From the NCBI RefSeq assembly GCF_003668575.1, contig NZ_RCVZ01000012.1:1-64000 (forward strand): a stretch of 64,000 nucleotides of DNA. The letters run 5' to 3'. Shown here one piece after another: positions 27,179-35,306 of the stretch. This DNA is from Falsibacillus albus (lineage in GTDB: Bacteria; Bacillota; Bacilli; Bacillales; DSM-25281). The translations under genes and the position numbers were made by a program. Below the pieces are notes generated by a model that made no database searches, had not been told where the DNA came from, and saw only the letters and a program-made list of their open reading frames with translations. Within the stretch, counting starts at the first letter, position 1, and the number at the start of each line of letters is the position of its first letter.

Positions 27179-28063
27179 ATGAATGTGATAGAAATCAACA
27201 ACCTGACGAAGACATATGGAAGTTCCCGAGGGATTGAATCAATCAGCTTTAATGTGGAAGAAGGAGAAATATTTGGGTTCATCGGACCGAATGGCGCTGG
27301 AAAATCCACTACGATCAGGACCCTGTTGTCATTGATCTATCCGACAAGCGGAGGTGCCAAGATCTTTGGCAAGGACTGTATCCAATACGCACCCGAAATC
27401 GCGAAAGAAGTAGGGTATCTGCCATCTGAAGTTTTTTATTATGACAATATGAAGGTCATTGATTTGCTGAAGTATTCAGCCAGTTTTTATAAAAAAGACT
27501 GTAATAAACGGATTAGGGAATTAGCGGAAATCATGGATTTGGATGTATCGAAAAAAATAGATGACCTCTCACTCGGAAACAAAAAGAAAGTGGGCATCGT
27601 TCAAGGACTTCTGCATGAGCCTAAGCTAATCATACTGGATGAGCCGACAAGCGGATTGGATCCACTGATGCAGCAGAAATTCTTTGATTTGCTGGAGGCA
27701 GAAAATAAAAAAGGAGCGACGATTTTGTTTTCGTCCCATATATTGAGCGAGGTTCAGCGCTTATGCGACAGGGTGGCGATCATCAAGGAAGGAAAGATCG
27801 TCCAAGTCGAAAAAATCAGTATCTTAAAAGAAAACAATCATAAAAAATTCAAAATAGAAGTAAGCAGTGAGATTGAACCGGGATACTTTGAAATGGACGG
27901 CGTCACGAAGATTGAAGCTAAGAATGCACACATCAGCTTTTTATTTCGAGGGGATATCAATCAAGTAATGAGAAAAATTGCAGAAATTGAAATCAAGAAT
28001 CTGTGGATCGAGGAGCCGGACTTGGAAGAAATCTTTATGCACTACTATGAAAAGGAGGCCTAG
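27179..28063 (+). CDS. ABC-2 transporter ATP-binding protein
   Basis: A 294-residue nucleotide-binding subunit. Walker A is GPNGAGKST (36-44), the signature is LSLGNKKKV (a variant of LSGGQ), Walker B is LIILDEPTSGLDP and the switch His is in FSSHILSE. ATG 27179 has AAAGGGAGG at 8 nt; an earlier ATG at 27152 with AGGGG is possible. It works with the two following permeases, probably to export a lipophilic drug or peptide. Confidence 0.92.
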   Translation: MNVIEINNLTKTYGSSRGIESISFNVEEGEIFGFIGPNGAGKSTTIRTLLSLIYPTSGGAKIFGKDCIQYAPEIAKEVGYLPSEVFYYDNMKVIDLLKYSASFYKKDCNKRIRELAEIMDLDVSKKIDDLSLGNKKKVGIVQGLLHEPKLIILDEPTSGLDPLMQQKFFDLLEAENKKGATILFSSHILSEVQRLCDRVAIIKEGKIVQVEKISILKENNHKKFKIEVSSEIEPGYFEMDGVTKIEAKNAHISFLFRGDINQVMRKIAEIEIKNLWIEEPDLEEIFMHYYEKEA

Positions 28064-28069
28064 CAATCT

Positions 28070-28867
28070 ATGAATATTTATATTCATGAGCTAAAGGCTT
28101 ATCGAAAGTCTACGATGCTATGGACTGCCTTATTAGTGTTTTTACTCATTCTCTTCATGTCTTTGTTTCCCTCCATCGCCCATGATTTCGATGAGTTCAA
28201 AAAGATACTTGAAGGATTTCCGGAAGGTGTCCGAAAAGCGATCGGACTGCAGGTCGAGAGTATGGGGACAGTGGTAGGATTTTATTCGTACACGTTTTTA
28301 TATTTGACATTATGCGGAGCGATACAAGGAATGAACTTTGGCATCTCGATTGTTTCGAAGGAAACGAGGGAAAAAACGGCGGACTTCCTTTTGACGAAAC
28401 CAGTGACCCGGAAGAAAGTGCTGTCTTCCAAAATTTTAGCAGCGATTACATCTTTGATCGTCACAAATGTCATCTTTATCATTGCAGCTGTCTTGTTGGC
28501 AAATTTGGTGAAGACGGAAGCGTACAGCCTCAAAATCTTTCTGATGATTTCTTTGACCCTCTTTTTCATTCAGATGATATTCTTCTCTATGGGTATCCTG
28601 ATTGCTGTCGTTTTTTCAAAAATCAAATCCGTCATTACCGTATCACTTGGGGTCGTTTTCATGTTCTTTATGGTCGGGTTGCTTGCGGCAGTTGGAGGAG
28701 AGGATGGCGGACATTATTTCTCCCCATTTAAATATTTTGATACTGCCTATATCATAAGAAATTCCAGTTATGAGCCATCATATGCACTGGTGGGAACCGG
28801 GGTTATTATTGTTTCCCTTGCAGCCAGCTATCTAATTTACACGAAGAAGGATATTCATTCAGTCTAA
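28070..28867 (+). CDS. ABC-2 transporter permease 1
   Basis: A 265-residue ABC-2-type membrane subunit with six predicted helices. The motif SKETREKTADFLLTKPVTR after helix 2 is the coupling region also found in the next gene. It starts 6 nt after the ATPase stop with AAGGAGG upstream. It probably pairs with the homologous second permease as a heterodimer. Confidence 0.88.
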   Translation: MNIYIHELKAYRKSTMLWTALLVFLLILFMSLFPSIAHDFDEFKKILEGFPEGVRKAIGLQVESMGTVVGFYSYTFLYLTLCGAIQGMNFGISIVSKETREKTADFLLTKPVTRKKVLSSKILAAITSLIVTNVIFIIAAVLLANLVKTEAYSLKIFLMISLTLFFIQMIFFSMGILIAVVFSKIKSVITVSLGVVFMFFMVGLLAAVGGEDGGHYFSPFKYFDTAYIIRNSSYEPSYALVGTGVIIVSLAASYLIYTKKDIHSV

Positions 28868-28894
28868 ATTGGAACGGAAAGGAGGCGAAGGTGA

Positions 28895-29695
28895 GTGAAT
28901 GTTTTTTGGAGAGAAATGAAATTTCAGCGGAAGTCGTTGATCATATGGTGCATCGGGATGATCGCCATGATCGTGGCAGGTATGGGGAAATACGCCGGGT
29001 TGTCATCATCTGGACAATCAATGAATGATTTGATGGCGCAAATGCCAAAATCGCTGCAGGTATTGATGGGGATCGGCAGTTTCGATATCTCGACGGCAAG
29101 CGGATATTATGGAGGGCTGCTGTTCTTATACTTGCTCTTGATTGGGACGATACACGCCGCAATGCTTGGTGCAACCATCCTCTCGAAGGAAGAACGGGAT
29201 AAAACAGCTGAATTTCTGTTTGTCAAACCGATTTCAAGAAGCAAAATCATTGCCACCAAGCTTCTTGCAGCCTTGATGAACGTCATTATTCTAACACTGG
29301 TGACATGGCTGACATGCCTCGTCATTGTTGGAAGGTATAGTGATGGAGTGGCAGTGGGCACAGACATTTCCATGACGATTGCAGGAATGTTCATCTTGCA
29401 GCTATTATTTTTAACTATAGGAGCATCGATTGCAGCTGTGACAAAAAGACCCAACAAAGCTGCCTCGGTGTCCACAGGGGTCCTTTTGCTGACTTTTATC
29501 TTATCATTCGCCATTGACTTGAATGATCAGTTGGATTTTTTGAAATACATCACTCCGTTTAAATATTTTGAAGCAAAGCATGTGATGCATGGCGGCGGAC
29601 TTGATGCCGGGTTTGTCATTCTTACCTTTTCGATGATTTTCCTCCTGTTGATGATCACATTTATCTTTTACAGAAAAAGAGATTTAAAAGTATAA
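28895..29695 (+). CDS. ABC-2 transporter permease 2
   Basis: A 266-residue paralogue of permease 1 with six helices and the matching coupling motif SKEERDKTAEFLFVKPISR. The start is GTG 28895 after GGAGGCGAAG. Duplication of one permease gene probably gave the pair. A terminator follows 8 nt after its stop, closing the operon. Confidence 0.88.
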   Translation: MNVFWREMKFQRKSLIIWCIGMIAMIVAGMGKYAGLSSSGQSMNDLMAQMPKSLQVLMGIGSFDISTASGYYGGLLFLYLLLIGTIHAAMLGATILSKEERDKTAEFLFVKPISRSKIIATKLLAALMNVIILTLVTWLTCLVIVGRYSDGVAVGTDISMTIAGMFILQLLFLTIGASIAAVTKRPNKAASVSTGVLLLTFILSFAIDLNDQLDFLKYITPFKYFEAKHVMHGGGLDAGFVILTFSMIFLLLMITFIFYRKRDLKV

Positions 29696-29703
29696 GCAAT
29701 CAA

Positions 29704-29748
29704 AAAACCTGAGGCTGCCAGTTGGTTGGCAGTCTCAGGTTTTCTTTT
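29704..29748. terminator. ABC operon terminator
   Basis: AAAACCTGAG with CTGCCA pairs with TTGGCAG and CTCAGGTTTT, followed by CTTTT. It lies between convergent genes. Confidence 0.9.
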
Positions 29749-30721
29749 AATTACTGGCAGCTGCGGCTGCGGCAGCCCCTGAAATGGCAGCTACAGAGGC
29801 AGCCTGCTGCGCTTGGATCAACGTTTCCATCGTTGTATATAAGCTGGTAGACAGCATGGATGAATGCTCGATTTGTTCGGTGATCAAAAACTGAACGGCC
29901 ATAAGCATATTGATATCTTTATGCCATTTGAATAGTTTTTCCGAATTCAGCCTCTCCCAAATTTCCTCCAATTGTGCTAAACGTGCCTTAGCATCTTCCA
30001 AGAAGGAGAGCAAGGCGATTTGGGGATAATGCATTGCTTTAGCTTTCATGCCGCCCTGTTTCATGATCTGAAACAATTGGCTGCACCGGTTCACCATTTC
30101 ATCCTGGGCAACTTCATCTTGAAGGGATAAAATATGGCTCATGCTTTGGAGCTCATTGCCTTTCCTGAATCCAGCCCCATTCAATTTTCGATAATAGCCT
30201 TCAATTTGATCCATCAATTCGTCTGTATCCTGATCCCCTTGTGCCAGAAGCATGGCTAGCGGGTAATCGTCCTGTCCTGTTAAGAAGAAGTGATGCTCTT
30301 TCATTTTTTTATAAATGCTGAAGGCGAGGGGGACAGACTCCTTATGATGTTTTTCCCCTGAGAGGGCGACCATGGCAGCAATATACGTATACACACTTCG
30401 ATGAAAACCGGTATCCTTCAAATCTTCATAAATGGATAGGAACTCGTGCAACTTGTCCTTTGGGGCTTCAAAGCGTGTATCCAGCATCGCGGCAATGGTG
30501 AATCGTTCCTGATGCTTCAATGTGGAAAACATGCCGACTTCGTCTTTGATAAACTCACTGAGCTCATCAAATCGCTGCAGATCAAAATCCCGTTCACTTG
30601 TCACATATAAGGAGGCGGCCATCATCAAGATCCTTGAATCCGACACTCTCCAGCGGAACCTGTTCTTCATCTGTCCGAAAATCGCTGCATATGTATCGAC
30701 TTTTTTCAACGCTTCGTTCAT
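29747..30721 (-). CDS. DUF4003-family protein
   Basis: A 324-residue soluble, helical protein of a Bacillaceae-specific family. It begins with FGQMKNRFRW-like text and ends in a low-complexity alanine tail (AAISGAAAAAAASN). Function is unknown. ATG 30721 is chosen since AAGGAAG lies 8 nt before it; the frame extends 3 codons upstream. Two TetR-like palindromes lie upstream of its promoter region and may control it. Confidence 0.78.
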   Translation of the reverse strand: MNEALKKVDTYAAIFGQMKNRFRWRVSDSRILMMAASLYVTSERDFDLQRFDELSEFIKDEVGMFSTLKHQERFTIAAMLDTRFEAPKDKLHEFLSIYEDLKDTGFHRSVYTYIAAMVALSGEKHHKESVPLAFSIYKKMKEHHFFLTGQDDYPLAMLLAQGDQDTDELMDQIEGYYRKLNGAGFRKGNELQSMSHILSLQDEVAQDEMVNRCSQLFQIMKQGGMKAKAMHYPQIALLSFLEDAKARLAQLEEIWERLNSEKLFKWHKDINMLMAVQFLITEQIEHSSMLSTSLYTTMETLIQAQQAASVAAISGAAAAAAASN

Positions 30722-30801
30722 GTAAAACACTTCCTTTTTGTGTATTACTAGTGCATACGTCTAAGAATTGGAAAAGTTTCATGGTGCTTAAGAGAATTCT
30801 A

Positions 30802-30821
30802 TTAATCAAACGATTGATTAA
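30802..30821. promoter_or_regulatory. TetR-like operator palindrome 1
   Basis: TTAATCAA-ACGA-TTGATTAA is an 8+4+8 inverted repeat, differing from the second palindrome by one inner base. It lies 81 bp upstream of the DUF4003 start. Confidence 0.6.
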
Positions 30822-30858
30822 ATCTTGAAAGGCTTGGTATATTAGCTTTTATCACTCA

Positions 30859-30876
30859 TAATCAAACGTTTGATTA
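30859..30876. promoter_or_regulatory. TetR-like operator palindrome 2
   Basis: TAATCAAACGTTTGATTA is a perfect 18-bp palindrome; its centre is 56 bp from that of palindrome 1. No regulator gene is adjacent. The rest of the 30722-31127 gap shows a half-site TTAATCAA near 30968 and nothing else. Confidence 0.6.
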
Positions 30877-31127
30877 AATATTATGGACGGTGGAAATCAT
30901 CGATTGCAGCCCCTTTTTTTATCAAATTTGGCAGGTTATCCAATGATGTTGTAGAGTTTTTCAATCGCTTAATCAAATTATTCCATTATGTTTAGCGGTT
31001 ATATCTTCACGCGTGTAATTTGTTTCATTTTAGTTGATTTTGCCAAAAACGAATGCTGATTATTAATTGAAACAATTTCCAATCTGAATCGTAATGATAG
31101 ATACCAACTATTTGAGAGGTGCGGAAC

Positions 31128-31325
31128 ATGGAAACCGGCAATCATGAAAATGTGTGCAGAAATTGTGGCGGGACTGAATTTGCGGAAGGAAAAATGGACG
31201 GATATTCAGTCGTAAGACCGGTTGATAAAATGATGAGCATGGGATCGCCACTGCTTTTGAACATATGCAAAAAATGCGGTGAAGTTCGTTCGATGAGGGT
31301 CATGAAACCCGAGAAGTTTTATTGA
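31128..31325 (+). CDS. Small zinc-ribbon protein, 65 aa
   Basis: A 65-residue protein with two CxxC knuckles, CRNCGG near the N terminus and CKKCGE near residue 49, presumably binding one zinc. Such Bacillus proteins are often labelled transcription-factor-like, but no function is shown. ATG 31128 follows GAGAGGTG; an earlier in-frame start at 31119 lies too close to that site. The next small gene begins 41 nt downstream. Confidence 0.75.
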   Translation: METGNHENVCRNCGGTEFAEGKMDGYSVVRPVDKMMSMGSPLLLNICKKCGEVRSMRVMKPEKFY

Positions 31326-31366
31326 AAATAGGGAATCTTCACCCGCTCAATAAGGAGGAGCCTTGA

Positions 31367-31519
31367 ATGAAATTCAAATGGTACACGGTCATTCTTATCA
31401 TTGCCGCCTTGGTGGTGAACATCGTTCTTGTATCTATGAATCAAGCCTTAATGGGTATAGTTTCAGCCATGGTCATGCTGATCATTGCCGCATTGACCAC
31501 GGGGAAGAGAAAATCTTAA
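31367..31519 (+). CDS. Small two-helix membrane protein, 50 aa
   Basis: A 50-residue ORF starting MKFKWYTVILIIAALVVNIV with two hydrophobic helices (about 5-24 and 28-44) separated by SMNQ, and a basic end GKRKS. AAGGAGG lies 8 nt before ATG 31367. A longer overlapping frame from TTG 31363 is the wrong one: it has no helices and is His/Cys-rich shadow sequence. A terminator follows. Function unknown. Confidence 0.72.
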   Translation: MKFKWYTVILIIAALVVNIVLVSMNQALMGIVSAMVMLIIAALTTGKRKS

Positions 31520-31537
31520 TAGGAACGGGCATCGTTG

Positions 31538-31576
31538 AAAAAGTCTGCTGGTGCATGAGTGTACCGGCTTTTTGTA
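31538..31576 (+). terminator. Terminator after small membrane protein
   Basis: AAAAAG...GCTGGT pairs (with G-U) with ACCGGCTTTTT. Confidence 0.65.
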
Positions 31577-31706
31577 TTGGCTGTCTCTTGTCTTTAAAAT
31601 GAGTCCATCGTTTCATGTCTCAGAGTCATAGTCTTGCAGCTATTGAATAGATTTAAAAAATGGGCAGAAGCTTCACAAATTTATTCAATGGGGGACATAT
31701 TCAAAA

Positions 31707-32708
31707 ATGAAATGGATAGCGGCAATTGTATTGACTTGCAGCCTGATCGGTATGGCGGGGTGCTCTGGAAAAACAGCCAAGGAAAAGGAGTTGCAGAAAC
31801 AGGTTGCAGAGCTGCAAAAACAAATTGATGAATTAAAGAAAGAGAAAGCGGAAGCTGCGAAGCAAAAAGAAAAACAAGAAGCAGAAAAAAAGCAAGGGTT
31901 GGTTGAAGTGATTGACCCGGAAACGAAAACAGTGGTGGCAACCCTGAACCCTAAGGAAATGGGATACTTCGCCGATAAGGAAAAGTACAAAGCGGATATT
32001 GAAAAGTGGGCGAAGGAAGCTGCCAGGGGGGCTGAGGGGAAAGCTGGATTCGATCAACGTATGATCCCCGACCGAATCGGGGATGGCGGTCAGGTCATCA
32101 AAGGGAAACCGAGAAAAATATTGGAGGAATCCGAATTAGCCGAGAAAATCATCGGTGCATCGGAAAAGGGAGGGACCGTCGAGCTGCCTCTCTACGTAAC
32201 GGAAAGCGGCTATAAGCCTGAAGAAGTTTCCCACCTGGGAGAAGTGGTGATCGCATCTTATACAACCCAATTTGATGCCAGTGTCTTAGGAAGAACAAAG
32301 AATATAGAATTGTCTGCCAAGGCCATCAACAATGTCATCGTCGGCACGCAGGATATTTTTTCTTTTAACACCACGGTCGGACCAAGCGACAAGGCGCATG
32401 GATATCAACCCGCAGCGGAAGCGGTGAATGGAAAATTGGTTGAAGGGATTGGCGGGGGAATCTGCCAAACTTCTTCCACATTGTACAATGCCGTGGATAA
32501 ATTGGGGGTCGCTTATGTGGAAAAGCACCATCATTCCGTTCATGTGGGCTACGTCCCGACTGGAAGGGATGCGACCGTTTCTTTCGGCGGATTGGACTTT
32601 CGATTTCAGAACACCACAAAAATTCCATTTTTATTAAAAGCTTACGTGAACAACGGAGCATTGACAGTGGAGGTTAGAACTTCACAAGCAAATGCAGAAC
32701 AAATGTAA
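31707..32708 (+). CDS. VanW-family lipoprotein
   Basis: A 333-residue exported protein. The signal peptide ends at a lipobox-like GMAGC (Cys19). A Lys/Glu/Gln-rich coiled coil (about 24-66) spaces the domain from the membrane. The VanW domain follows at about 195-325 with SFNTTVGPSDKAHGY and GGGICQTSSTLYNA. VanW accompanies some glycopeptide-resistance clusters but its reaction is unknown, and no van genes are present here. The ribosome binding site is weak or distant (GGGGG 13 nt upstream). Confidence 0.85.
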   Translation: MKWIAAIVLTCSLIGMAGCSGKTAKEKELQKQVAELQKQIDELKKEKAEAAKQKEKQEAEKKQGLVEVIDPETKTVVATLNPKEMGYFADKEKYKADIEKWAKEAARGAEGKAGFDQRMIPDRIGDGGQVIKGKPRKILEESELAEKIIGASEKGGTVELPLYVTESGYKPEEVSHLGEVVIASYTTQFDASVLGRTKNIELSAKAINNVIVGTQDIFSFNTTVGPSDKAHGYQPAAEAVNGKLVEGIGGGICQTSSTLYNAVDKLGVAYVEKHHHSVHVGYVPTGRDATVSFGGLDFRFQNTTKIPFLLKAYVNNGALTVEVRTSQANAEQM

Positions 32709-32713
32709 AGGAG

Positions 32714-32760
32714 AGGGCCGTGCCCCCAGGTGATAAAAAGTGCCTGTGGCAGGCCCCTTA
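32714..32760 (+). terminator. Degenerate CCTG-apex hairpin H5
   Basis: GGGCCGTGCCCCCAGG pairs imperfectly with CCTGTGGCAGGCCCC. The apex differs from the other members (AGTGCCTGT is shifted into the right arm). It is in terminator position after the VanW gene but lacks a T-run. Confidence 0.45.
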
Positions 32761-32880
32761 TGGGTTAAAGTGGGTCAACGTCTAGTCAAAGGTTCGGGTG
32801 GATACATACTTTATAGTGGAAACTTTTAATGGATGGAGGTTCACTCCATTTGCTGTATAGACAAAAGAGGAGGAGAAAGT

Positions 32881-33186
32881 ATGCATCAAGAATTAGTCCA
32901 TGCCAATCCTGGAGATGAAAGAATCATCGGCAGAGTTGGGTTCGGCCGGCCATTCGGGTTTGGCAGACCATTCGGCTTCGGAAGACCTTTTGGTTTTGGG
33001 AGACCGTTCGGATTTGGGAGACCATTCGGATTTGGGAGACCATTCGGCTTTGGATTCGGCTTTCCATTTTTATTGGGCGGATTGTTGGGAAGTGCTTTAT
33101 ATGCGCCATATGGCTACGGATACGGTTATCCTTATCCGTATTATGGATATGGCTACCCATACTACCCATACCCTTATTACTACTAA
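32881..33186 (+). CDS. GFGRPF-repeat, Tyr-rich protein (spore-coat-like)
   Basis: A 101-residue low-complexity protein. After an acidic N terminus, six perfect GFGRPF hexapeptides run from residue 20 to 55, encoded by an 18-bp DNA tandem repeat. A hydrophobic LLGGLLGSALYAPYG stretch and a Tyr/Pro/Gly tail follow. The composition recalls Bacillus spore-coat or exosporium cross-linking proteins, but that is inference. ATG 32881 has GAGGAGGAG upstream. Terminated at 33231. Confidence 0.75.
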   Translation: MHQELVHANPGDERIIGRVGFGRPFGFGRPFGFGRPFGFGRPFGFGRPFGFGRPFGFGFGFPFLLGGLLGSALYAPYGYGYGYPYPYYGYGYPYYPYPYYY

Positions 33187-33198
33187 AAACGAAAATGT

Positions 33199-33231
33199 CA
33201 GACGTCCTTTAAAATGGGCGTCTTTTTTTTT
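33199..33231 (+). terminator. Terminator of GFGRPF gene
   Basis: AGACGTCC and GGGCGTCT pair (one mismatch) and lead into nine T residues. Confidence 0.85.
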
Positions 33232-33360
33232 TGGATTAAAATTCTTTAGTATTCCATTCAAGTTTTGTTACACTATGGTGGTGTCTAAAAAGTATAGGTA
33301 TTTTTGAGCATACTTTGGACAAGCTTCATTAAAAGAAAGATAGCTATAATTGGAGGAATT

Positions 33361-34209
33361 ATGAGTAATCGAAATAAAGGAATCATCTTATTGTTATTAT
33401 CTGCATTTGGATTTGCGATGATGGCTGCCCTGGTCAAATTATCCGGGGACGTTCCCACGGTTCAAAAAACCTTGTTCCGAAATATGGTTTCTGCCATCAT
33501 TGCATTCGGTTTTGTTGTCTATCATAAAGAACGGCTATTTGGGCGGAAGGAAAATCAAAAAATCCTTTTGCTTCGTTCAAGTTTGGGCACCATCGGGATT
33601 GTCCTTTATTTTTATGCAATCGACCATTTAGTATTGTCGGATGCAGACATGTTAAATAAACTCAGCCCATTTCTGACCATCTTATTTTCGGCCCTGTTCT
33701 TGAAGGAGCGGGCAAGGATGTTTCAGGTCATCGCCATCATCATCGCTTTTTTGGGAACCCTTTTTATCATCAAGCCTTCCTTCAGCTATGAGTTCATCCC
33801 TTATCTTGCCGGGGTATTATCGGCTGTATTTGCAGCTGGGGCGTATACGGTGCTGCGTGTACTGGGCAGTAAAGAGAAGTTTTACACAGTGGTCTTTTAT
33901 TTCTCTTTTTTCACGACCGTGTCGATGCTGCCGTTTGTCTTTATTTACTTTGAACCGATGAGCTTGAAGCAGTTGATTTATCTATTATTAGCCGGTGTAT
34001 TTGCAACGATCGGGCAATTCGGGATCACCATTGCCTATAAGTTTGCACCTGCAAAGGAAATTTCGATTTTCTTTTACTCGACCGTTGTTTACTCAGCATT
34101 GATCAGCATCATGATCTTCGGCCAAGTCCCCGACATGTACAGCATCATCGGGTACATCATCATCTTTGGCGCATCATTTTATATGTTTGTGAAAAACAAT
34201 AAGGAATAG
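33361..34209 (+). CDS. EamA/DMT-family transporter
   Basis: A 282-residue permease with ten predicted helices in two EamA repeats (about 8-140 and 150-275). DMT carriers export or import small metabolites; the substrate is unknown. The second half of repeat 1 carries the usual LSPFLTILFSALFLKER. ATG 33361 follows TTGGAGGAA; earlier frame starts lack a site. It is followed by a type III repeat. Confidence 0.85.
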   Translation: MSNRNKGIILLLLSAFGFAMMAALVKLSGDVPTVQKTLFRNMVSAIIAFGFVVYHKERLFGRKENQKILLLRSSLGTIGIVLYFYAIDHLVLSDADMLNKLSPFLTILFSALFLKERARMFQVIAIIIAFLGTLFIIKPSFSYEFIPYLAGVLSAVFAAGAYTVLRVLGSKEKFYTVVFYFSFFTTVSMLPFVFIYFEPMSLKQLIYLLLAGVFATIGQFGITIAYKFAPAKEISIFFYSTVVYSALISIMIFGQVPDMYSIIGYIIIFGASFYMFVKNNKE

Positions 34210-34219
34210 AAAGTAATAA

Positions 34220-34562
34220 GGTTGGGACATAGCTCAATCACTACACTCTAAAAGAAAACAATATAAGCATGAACCAAACTTTTAGAATCTGTAATGTCAC
34301 CGCCGTTGATTTCCATGCAAGATTTCGCTTTCCGCTGGCGGCCGGTGAGCTTCCCCGTCACTGCGCTCCTGCGGGTCACACCTGTTCTGCTTTTCCCGCC
34401 GGAGTCTTCGTCTTGCACTCCAATCAACAGCAAAAAAAATCTAAAAATAACAAATATGCTTGAATAATACTTATTAAAAAATCCGAACTAATTCGAATTC
34501 TATTGATTTGGTATTATAGTTCGGATTTTTTTCGACTACTAAAACACTTTTGTCGCCAGGCT
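34220..34562. repeat. Type III repeat copy E
   Basis: A 343-bp element opening GGTTGGGACATAG and closing, inverted, with GCCTGGCGACAAAAGTG. It contains the GC-rich segment related to TCCGGCGGGAAAAGC and a terminator-like hairpin with arms around AAAATCCGAAC and GTTCGGATTTTTTT near 34480-34530. It fills the gap after the EamA gene and may terminate the opposing unknown genes. Two short frames inside are not coding. Confidence 0.65.
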
Positions 34563-34571
34563 CATTTTTCA

Positions 34572-35306
34572 TTATTCCAAATCGGTATTATCAATAGGCA
34601 TCATAACTTCTAAATCATCATTTCCAATCCTGTAGCTGTAGCCATGATTGGGTGTTTCAGGATAGTATTCATTCCCGTTTTGGTCCTTAGACTGCCATCC
34701 GATATGTATATTCGGGTCAGCTGTTTCAAAAAAATAATCAGGCTGTTGTCTATTGCTTACTCGTGACGTTTGTTTCATGATATATACCCATTCTTCAGGC
34801 AGCTTTATAATGCCGAATGATTGTCCATGGACTTTAACGGTGTCCTTCATCTGAATTTTCGGCATATATGTTTCAGCTCCTCCGGAGACCATATATCCCC
34901 TATCTTTCATCAAATAAAAGTCCAGGGTTTTCAAATTGTCATCAGGCTTGAGATTCCAAACGATGTATTGAGCAGCCAAGTCATTATTATCCATTTTCCA
35001 AATCCGCGGACTGCCCTCAGTATCGATTGAATCCAGCTCCCATTCATGCTTATTCCAAACCCAGAAGCTTAGCCCATATGTATGCTTCGTCGAAACGAAT
35101 GGGACAAGTTTATGGGTGGCATCGAGCTCTACGATTGCTTGAATCTTGTCTGCCTGAATAGTAACTGTCAATCCGTTCATTCGTTTTGTCAATTGAGATT
35201 CTTTCGGGAAAGCAGAAGGAGGCCAAGGGAAAAAACGATACATGACTAATGTGATAATGATGAGTAGAACGATAGTGGAAGAGAGTATCCATATTCTTTT
35301 CTTCAC
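34572..35306 (-). CDS. Membrane-anchored protein of unknown function
   Basis: A 244-residue protein with one N-terminal signal-anchor helix (about 4-24) and a large extracytoplasmic domain rich in Trp, Asp and aromatic residues. No known domain was recognised. The start is GTG 35306, preceded by GGGAGGTGAAG; it overlaps the stop of the upstream gene by 4 nt (GTGA), so the two are coupled and probably work together at the membrane. Confidence 0.75.
   Translation of the reverse strand: MKKRIWILSSTIVLLIIITLVMYRFFPWPPSAFPKESQLTKRMNGLTVTIQADKIQAIVELDATHKLVPFVSTKHTYGLSFWVWNKHEWELDSIDTEGSPRIWKMDNNDLAAQYIVWNLKPDDNLKTLDFYLMKDRGYMVSGGAETYMPKIQMKDTVKVHGQSFGIIKLPEEWVYIMKQTSRVSNRQQPDYFFETADPNIHIGWQSKDQNGNEYYPETPNHGYSYRIGNDDLEVMMPIDNTDLE

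Noticed and set aside
31363-31602. 79-codon frame from TTG 31363
   Set aside because: The ribosome binding site and hydrophobic helices support the ATG 31367 frame instead.
32924-33307. Frames overlapping the GFGRPF gene on both strands
   Set aside because: They are repeat artefacts: any frame stays open in the 18-bp tandem repeat.
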